DNA from: CAYPYS01 sp964445715
GTDB taxonomy: Bacteria > Omnitrophota > Gorgyraeia > Gorgyraeales > Gorgyraeaceae
DNA: 9,365 nucleotides
Reading direction: 5' to 3'
Assembly: GCA_964445715.1 (NCBI GenBank)
Contig: CAYULJ010000066.1
Coordinates: forward strand, 1 to 9,365
Shown: piece by piece, positions 5,129-9,365 of the stretch
Layout: each line of letters opens with the position of its first letter
Position numbering within the stretch: position 1 is the stretch's first letter
Notes under the pieces: generated by a model
What the model saw: the letters and a program-made list of their open reading frames with translations, nothing else
Database searches by the model: none
What the model was told of the DNA's origin: nothing
Translations under genes and position numbers: made by a program

Positions 5129-6088
5129 ATGCCCACCAAAAACATTTCTTCCTATCTTTTCCTTGGTGAAGAGGATTTTTTAAAAGAAGAAGCGATCGAG
5201 AAATTAAAGGCAAAGTTTCTTGATCCGGCGACCAGGGACCTTAATTACAGCATTTTTTACGCAAAGGATAAAAATTTTAGCATCAAACAATTGACAGATG
5301 CGCTCAACACCCTGCCTTTTCTGTCAAAAAATAGATTGATCCTGTTAAAGAACGCTGATTCGTTGCTACAGGCTGATAAAAAATCAGTCTTATCTTATCT
5401 GAGCAATGCAAAGGAGAGTTCTATATTTGTCATTGAGAGCTCGTCGGTTTTTATTAAGGGTGAATTTCTTTTAGGGGCGTCAAAAACTGCGCAGCTGGTC
5501 TACTTTAGGAGGTTGACCGAAAGCAGTCTTAATTCGTGGTTGGTTAAAAAAGCAGGTGCATTTCATAAGAAGATATCGCGCGACGCGATCGAGGTGATAA
5601 AGGAAAGCCTTCCGAATGACCTGAGGATACTCTCGTCCCATCTAGAGAATATAATCTTGTATATTGGCAAAAGACCTGGCATAACAAAAGAGGACGTGGA
5701 GAAAGTCATTGGCAAGAGCCCTTCGCATACCGCGTTTGACATCATAGGTAGCATTGAAAAAAAAGACGCAAGAAAGGCATTGCAAGTCTTTGGTAGCTTA
5801 AAGAGGGGGAGGAAAAGCGAGACAGAGCTCTTGGGACTCATGGCGTGGAGCACCAGGATGATATTAAGGGTGAAGGAGCTTTTGAGCATTAAGAATAAGG
5901 TAGAGATGCGCAGGGACCTTAGTCTGAATCCAAGGGCGTTTGATCAGATCACGCGACATGCTTCGAGATTTAAAAAGAGAGAAATTTTAGGTCTATTGGA
6001 CGAGATCCTCAAGGCAGACCTTGATATCAAGACAGGTATGCCACCTAGGACTGTAATAGAAAGACTTATAGTCCGCATGTGCTCTTAA
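5129..6088 (+). CDS. holA: DNA polymerase III delta subunit
   Basis: A 319-residue protein of the HolA family, the clamp-loader subunit that opens the beta sliding clamp during replication in the cytoplasm. The N-terminus SSYLFLGEEDFLKEEAIEKL matches the family's first strand and helix. FLSKNRLILLKNADSL (about residues 67-82) corresponds to the conserved 'PfF..rRlv.v.na' region. The C-terminal collar domain starts around 210 with FDIIGSIEKKDARKAL and LGLMAWSTRMILRV. As expected for delta there is no Walker A motif. The length is close to usual (about 320-345). The ATG follows lptE by 13 bp with no obvious Shine-Dalgarno sequence, so it depends on the bamD/lptE transcript. A strong hairpin terminator lies 8 bp after its stop. 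Confidence 0.93.
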   Translation: MPTKNISSYLFLGEEDFLKEEAIEKLKAKFLDPATRDLNYSIFYAKDKNFSIKQLTDALNTLPFLSKNRLILLKNADSLLQADKKSVLSYLSNAKESSIFVIESSSVFIKGEFLLGASKTAQLVYFRRLTESSLNSWLVKKAGAFHKKISRDAIEVIKESLPNDLRILSSHLENIILYIGKRPGITKEDVEKVIGKSPSHTAFDIIGSIEKKDARKALQVFGSLKRGRKSETELLGLMAWSTRMILRVKELLSIKNKVEMRRDLSLNPRAFDQITRHASRFKKREILGLLDEILKADLDIKTGMPPRTVIERLIVRMCS

Positions 6089-6096
6089 TAAAAATA

Positions 6097-6171
6097 AAAA
6101 ATAGGGACAGACACCTATTTTTTATTTTTTCTGAAATAGGTCGCAAAAAATAGGTGTCTGTCCCTATTTTT
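6097..6171. terminator. Bidirectional terminator between holA and rpsT
   Basis: The inverted arms 6097-6123 and 6145-6171 (core ATAGGGACAGACACCTAT and its complement) pair perfectly over 27 bp around a 21-nt loop. A-rich sequence before and T-rich sequence after serve both strands, ideal for two convergent genes. Each arm can also fold alone: AAAAATAGG pairs with CCTATTTTT around an 8-nt loop, giving two tandem smaller hairpins as an alternative. The loop holds a further partial copy, GAAATAGG. The GGGACAGACACC core looks like a dispersed repeat family (inference), perhaps reused here as a terminator. Confidence 0.85.
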
Positions 6172-6179
6172 ATATAAGC

Positions 6180-6440
6180 TTAAGTGGTGCGGAGTTTTTT
6201 CATCAAGCGGGATTTTTTGCGCGAGGCAGTGTTCTTTTTTATTACACCTTTAGAACAGGCCCTGTCGAGCAGTGACATCAGAACGTTGAACTGTTTTTTT
6301 GCTTCATCAGGCTTTTTTGAGGAAAGCAAATCTATGAATTTCGTGGTCTCTGTCTTAAGCTGAGACTTTATGGATAGATTTCGGGCAGTCCTTCTCTTTG
6401 TCACTTTCATGCTCTTGTAGGCTGCGTGTAGTATCGGCAT
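6180..6440 (-). CDS. rpsT: 30S ribosomal protein S20
   Basis: An 86-residue, very basic protein of the S20 (bS20) family, which binds 16S rRNA early in small-subunit assembly. Characteristic features are the N-terminal Lys/Arg-rich helix (KSMKVTKRRTARNLSIKSQL), the mid-protein LLSSKKPDEAKKQFNVLMSLLDRA, and the C-terminal signature KGVIKKNTASRKKSRLMKKL. The length is normal (about 85-90). The extreme N-terminus MPILHAAYKS departs from the common MANIKSA. AAGGAG lies 8 nt upstream of the ATG, and a good promoter lies beyond it. It is the only minus-strand gene here, convergent with holA and divergent from murJ. Confidence 0.96.
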   Translation of the reverse strand: MPILHAAYKSMKVTKRRTARNLSIKSQLKTETTKFIDLLSSKKPDEAKKQFNVLMSLLDRACSKGVIKKNTASRKKSRLMKKLRTT

Positions 6441-6448
6441 CTTGTTTT

Positions 6449-6497
6449 CTCCTTATTTTGTAGCATTTAAGATAACATATGGAGGGAATTCTGTCAA
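6449..6497 (-). promoter_or_regulatory. rpsT promoter and ribosome binding site
   Basis: On the minus strand there is a perfect -35 TTGACA (6492-6497), a 17-bp spacer and a -10-like TATCTT (6469-6474), giving a leader of roughly 20-25 nt. The Shine-Dalgarno AAGGAG occupies 6449-6454, 8 nt before the ATG. The geometry is what a highly expressed ribosomal-protein gene would need. Confidence 0.75.
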
Positions 6498-6510
6498 TCG
6501 AAATAAGAGG

Positions 6511-6551
6511 CTTAAGTTCACACTTCAACAATGTTAAAGTGTGAACTTAAG
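6511..6551 (+). repeat. 41-bp hairpin element, copy 2
   Basis: The left arm CTTAAGTTCACACTT (6511-6525) and right arm AAGTGTGAACTTAAG (6537-6551) are perfectly complementary around the loop CAACAATGTTA. Within the loop, AACA and TGTT extend the symmetry to a quasi-palindrome with a central A. It lies between the divergent rpsT and murJ. A degenerate half copy (GTGAAATTAAG, 6570-6580) follows and overlaps the murJ Shine-Dalgarno region. Confidence 0.92.
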
Positions 6552-6585
6552 CGTTAAAAGTGTCGGATTGTGAAATTAAGGGGTT

Positions 6586-8106
6586 ATGACGAGAAAGCAT
6601 ATTCTTAAATCTGCTGGGGTGATCGGATTCGCGACTGTAGTGAGCAGGATTCTGGGGTTTGTGCGCGATATCCTGATTGCGAGGTTTTTCGGGACTGCGC
6701 GATACGCGCAGGCCTTTGTGGTGGCGTTTCGCCTGCCCAACATGCTCCGCGATCTCATAGGCGAGGGCGCTACGAATGCGGCGTTCGTGCCTGTCTTAAG
6801 CGAGTACTCTGCGACAAAGAAGCAGGAGGAGTTCTGGAATCTCGCGAACGTGCTTCTCAATGCAGTGCTTATTGTGCTCGCGGCCGTGACGCTTTTGGGC
6901 GTGGCGCTTGCACCTGTCATAGTGCGCATGATAGCGCCCGGATTCATAGGCGATCCTGAGAAACTGAGAGTCACGATACAGCTGACGCGTTTCATGTTTC
7001 CCTATATTCTGCTGGTAGGACTTTTGGCTTATTGCATGGGGGTGCTGAATTCTCTGAAGCATTTTTCTGCGCCTGCTTTTGCGCCCGCGATTTTGAATTT
7101 TTCAATAATAACGTGTATTTTACTGAGGCAAGGCGATGTCTCGGCGCTCGCAGCAGGAGTCTTGATCGGCGGCGTGATCCAATTAGCAGTGCAGATCCCT
7201 GTGCTTTTCTCTAAAGGGTTTCGTTTTAATTTTACGAGCGGTATACACCATGTAGCAGTAAAAAAAATAGGCGTCTTGATGCTCCCGAGGATCTTGGGCT
7301 CGTGCGTGTATCAAATAAACATTTTTGTCAATACAATGCTTGCCTCGCTTGCGCATATAGTGGGCGAGGGGGGCGTTGCAGCGCTTTACTATGCCAACAG
7401 GATCTTTCAATTTCCATTGGCGATATTTGGAATAGCAATCGCGCAGGCAGCCCTTCCGACTATGTCGAGACAGGCGCTCGAGTCAGGCCTAGATAAATTA
7501 AAAGAGACGCTTTCGTTTTCTCTCAGGGCAGTGAATTTTATAATGCTTCCGGCTTCTCTTGGACTCATAGTCCTTGCCAGGCCCATAACCAGCGTTCTGT
7601 TCGAACGGGGCGCGTTTGATCAGTATTCAACATTCATAACTTCGCGCGCGCTCGCATTTTATTCCATAGGACTTTTTAGTTACGCTGGCATCAAGATCTT
7701 GGTCTCGTGTTATTATTCTTTAAAGGATACGCTTACGCCTGTGAAGATCGCGAGCATGTCTTTGGTGCTGAATATCGTTTTAAATATTATTTTCATGTTT
7801 CCTCTGAAGATCAGCGGGCTCGCGCTTGCTACGTCTTGCTCAGGTGCATTTAATTTCTTTTTCCTGTTTTTTATGTTAAGGAGAAAGATCGGGGGCCTCG
7901 GTGAGATGAAGATATTAGTTTCTTTTGGCAAGGTGTTGTTGGCGAGCCTCGTAATGGGTGTCTTGATTTACTTTTTTGCGTATAAAATAGCGTTGAAGCT
8001 CGTTTTTGTGATATTGATCGGTATTGTCAGCTATATGCTTGCCGCATTCACGCTTGACGTGAAAGAGGCACGAGAGTTTTTGAAATGGATATTTAAAAGG
8101 GCTTAA
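6586..8106 (+). CDS. murJ: Lipid II flippase MurJ
   Basis: A 506-residue integral membrane protein of the MurJ/MviN branch of the MOP superfamily, which flips the peptidoglycan precursor lipid II across the inner membrane. About 14 hydrophobic segments span the whole length, equal to the usual 500-530 residues. The N-terminal signatures are SRILGFVRDILIARFFG and RLPNMLRDLIGEGATNAAFVP, with Arg21, Arg27 and Arg55 corresponding to the essential cavity arginines R18, R24 and R52 of the E. coli protein. Middle signatures include YYANRIFQFPLAIFGIAIAQAALP and FERGAFD. The ATG follows AAGGGG closely. The stop codon TAA (8104-8106) is the first TAA of hairpin copy 3, so the native end may be slightly altered. 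uvrC follows after 51 bp in the same direction. Confidence 0.96.
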   Translation: MTRKHILKSAGVIGFATVVSRILGFVRDILIARFFGTARYAQAFVVAFRLPNMLRDLIGEGATNAAFVPVLSEYSATKKQEEFWNLANVLLNAVLIVLAAVTLLGVALAPVIVRMIAPGFIGDPEKLRVTIQLTRFMFPYILLVGLLAYCMGVLNSLKHFSAPAFAPAILNFSIITCILLRQGDVSALAAGVLIGGVIQLAVQIPVLFSKGFRFNFTSGIHHVAVKKIGVLMLPRILGSCVYQINIFVNTMLASLAHIVGEGGVAALYYANRIFQFPLAIFGIAIAQAALPTMSRQALESGLDKLKETLSFSLRAVNFIMLPASLGLIVLARPITSVLFERGAFDQYSTFITSRALAFYSIGLFSYAGIKILVSCYYSLKDTLTPVKIASMSLVLNIVLNIIFMFPLKISGLALATSCSGAFNFFFLFFMLRRKIGGLGEMKILVSFGKVLLASLVMGVLIYFFAYKIALKLVFVILIGIVSYMLAAFTLDVKEAREFLKWIFKRA

Positions 8107-8142
8107 GTTCACATTTCAACAATGTTAAAGTGTGAACTTAAG
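8102..8142 (+). repeat. 41-bp hairpin element, copy 3
   Basis: The left arm CTTAAGTTCACATTT (8102-8116), loop CAACAATGTTA (8117-8127) and right arm AAGTGTGAACTTAAG (8128-8142) are identical to copy 2 except for one C-to-T change. That change turns a C-G pair into a U-G wobble in RNA. Its first bases provide the murJ stop codon, and uvrC begins 15 bp later. Confidence 0.92.
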
Positions 8143-8157
8143 TAAAGTGGACGGGGC

Positions 8158-9365
8158 ATGAGATCGAAGAGCCTGCAGAAAAAATTGAAAGAAGTGCCGC
8201 ATGCGCCTGGTGTGTACATGATGAAAGACGCACAGGGCCGTACGCTATATATAGGCAAGGCAAAGGATCTTTCGAAGCGCGTGTCGAGTTATTTTTACGA
8301 GAGCAGGCCAAAGACGGGCCGGCATATGCACTTATTGGAGCACTTGAGTGAATTGGATTACATTGTCACGACTTCTGAAGAGGAGGCGCTCATATACGAG
8401 GCTAATCTGATAAAGGAGAAAAAGCCAAAGTATAATATTGACCTAAAGGATGACAAAAGCTTTCCGTTTTTGAAATTGACCAATGAGAAATTTCCGAGAC
8501 TTATTATTACGAGGAAAAAAGTAGATGACGGGTCGAGATATTTTGGACCGTATACTCAGGTCAAGCTTTTGCGCAAGGCGTTGTCTATAATGAAAAGTAT
8601 TTTTTCTCTAAGGACGTGCAAGAAGATACCAAAGCAGGTGTGCTTGAATTATCACATTGGGCAATGCGTTGGGCCGTGCATTGAAAAAGTAGGGGTGAAG
8701 GAATATCAGGAAATCGTGGCGCAGCTTGTGTTGTTTTTAGAAGGGAAGAAGACGCGGCTTTTACGAGAACTTGAACAGAAGATGAAGGAGTCGGCAGTCG
8801 CGCAGAATTTCGAAGATGCGACTATTATAAGGAACAGGATCGCCGCGCTTTCAGAAGTGCCAGGGAAAAAGATGAGGGATTATAGCGGGTGGGGCGATGT
8901 CGCAGTGAAGCTAAAGAGGCTTTTGCGGCTTCCGAGGTTGCCTCTGAGAATAGAGGCGTTCGATATTTCCAATATTCAGGGCAAGGAGGCGACTGGCTCC
9001 ATGGTTTTTTTTCGAAACGGGAGTCCGGACAAGTCGAATTACAGGAAGTTCAAGATAAAGAGTGTTAAAGATATCGATGATTATGCGATGATCCGTGAGA
9101 TCGTGAGGCGCAGATACAAGAGGCTTAAGGAGGAAGGTAGCGCGCTTCCCGACCTTATTATAATCGACGGAGGCAAGGGGCATTTGGGTGTGGCGTACGA
9201 CGAGCTCGTGAGGCTGAATCTCAGCCGCATTCCGATAATCTCGATTGCCAAGCAGGATGAGAAGATATACGCGCGGGGATCGAAAAGGCCTTTGGCGATA
9301 AACAAAGACGCGCAGATATTGTATTTTATACAGAGGATCAGGGATGAGGCGCATAGGTTCGCGCT
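8158..9365 (+). CDS. uvrC: Excinuclease ABC subunit C, 3'-partial, short middle region
   Basis: UvrC makes both incisions around UvrAB-marked DNA lesions in nucleotide excision repair. The 402 visible codons run off the window end. The GIY-YIG nuclease domain (about residues 14-95) has GVY (18-20), LYIGKA with Tyr31, Arg41 and Glu81 in ALIYEANLIK. Four cysteines at 154, 162, 170 and 174 match the family's iron-sulfur cluster region. The UVR motif spans about 200-234 (FEDATIIRNRIAAL). The RNase H-like nuclease starts at IEAFDIS and keeps Asp269, Asp308, Asp337 and His399, equivalent to the E. coli catalytic D399, D438, D466 and H538. Only about 35 residues separate UVR from the first catalytic Asp, against about 160 in E. 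coli, so the middle segment is missing. The (HhH)2 domain would lie beyond the window. A weak GGACGGGG precedes the ATG. Confidence 0.95.
   Translation, partial: MRSKSLQKKLKEVPHAPGVYMMKDAQGRTLYIGKAKDLSKRVSSYFYESRPKTGRHMHLLEHLSELDYIVTTSEEEALIYEANLIKEKKPKYNIDLKDDKSFPFLKLTNEKFPRLIITRKKVDDGSRYFGPYTQVKLLRKALSIMKSIFSLRTCKKIPKQVCLNYHIGQCVGPCIEKVGVKEYQEIVAQLVLFLEGKKTRLLRELEQKMKESAVAQNFEDATIIRNRIAALSEVPGKKMRDYSGWGDVAVKLKRLLRLPRLPLRIEAFDISNIQGKEATGSMVFFRNGSPDKSNYRKFKIKSVKDIDDYAMIREIVRRRYKRLKEEGSALPDLIIIDGGKGHLGVAYDELVRLNLSRIPIISIAKQDEKIYARGSKRPLAINKDAQILYFIQRIRDEAHRFA

Noticed and set aside
6576..6995. 139-residue minus-strand open frame
   Set aside because: It is antisense to the well-supported N-terminal region of murJ, and its low-complexity Ser/Thr/Ala composition looks like a shadow.
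3567..8142. Hairpin elements as ordinary intrinsic terminators or a CRISPR array
   Set aside because: No T-run follows the stems, copies are kilobases apart in both orientations, and there are no regular spacers or cas genes.
8911..9354. 147-residue minus-strand open frame
   Set aside because: It lies antisense within uvrC, whose plus-strand frame has strong catalytic motifs. It has no recognisable domain and is a shadow.

Overview
This window reads as chromosomal DNA from a Gram-negative-type (diderm, LPS-bearing) bacterium. Evidence for this is an LptE-like lipoprotein, a BamD-like TPR protein, a small BamE-like lipoprotein and the flippase MurJ. The BamD-like N-terminus (YWVWTPESGKW), the compact housekeeping genes and the many short palindromic intergenic repeats remind me of Omnitrophota or other uncultured PVC-type lineages. 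That placement is an inference, not something the sequence proves. A run of 10 N inside lptE shows that the source is a scaffolded draft assembly.

Layout, left to right. (1) 3-569: 5'-partial secreted-type gluzincin (peptidase MA-like). (2) 576-682: nested palindromes, the inner one carrying two inverted DnaA-box sequences. (3) 707-1833: a small lipoprotein, a heptamer repeat tract that forms its C-terminus, and a Pro-rich secreted protein. (4) 1842-3585: comEA and comEC (DNA-uptake type), overlapping by 8 bp; comEC has no metallo-beta-lactamase part and ends inside a hairpin repeat. (5) 3654-6088: a BamD-like gene, lptE and holA, preceded by a good promoter. (6) 6097-6171: a bidirectional terminator between the convergent holA and rpsT. 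(7) 6180-6497: rpsT on the minus strand with its own promoter. (8) 6586-8106: murJ. (9) 8158 to the window end: uvrC, 3'-partial, with a short middle region.

All genes except rpsT lie on the plus strand. From memory, the order joins two known neighbourhoods: the Bacillus comEA-comEC-holA-rpsT block and the enterobacterial lptE-holA pair, followed by the proteobacterial rpsT/murJ divergent pair. The functions are envelope biogenesis (BamD, BamE-like, LptE, MurJ), DNA uptake (ComEA/ComEC), replication (HolA), translation (S20) and repair (UvrC).

I see no defence system, phage, transposase gene, CRISPR array or tRNA. The most unusual content is the dispersed repeats. A 41-bp quasi-palindrome occurs in three full copies and probably one split copy. 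It has covarying stems, a conserved loop and stop codons in all six frames, and it supplies the actual stop codon of comEC and murJ. The shortened UvrC and the MBL-less ComEC are the most interesting protein-level oddities.
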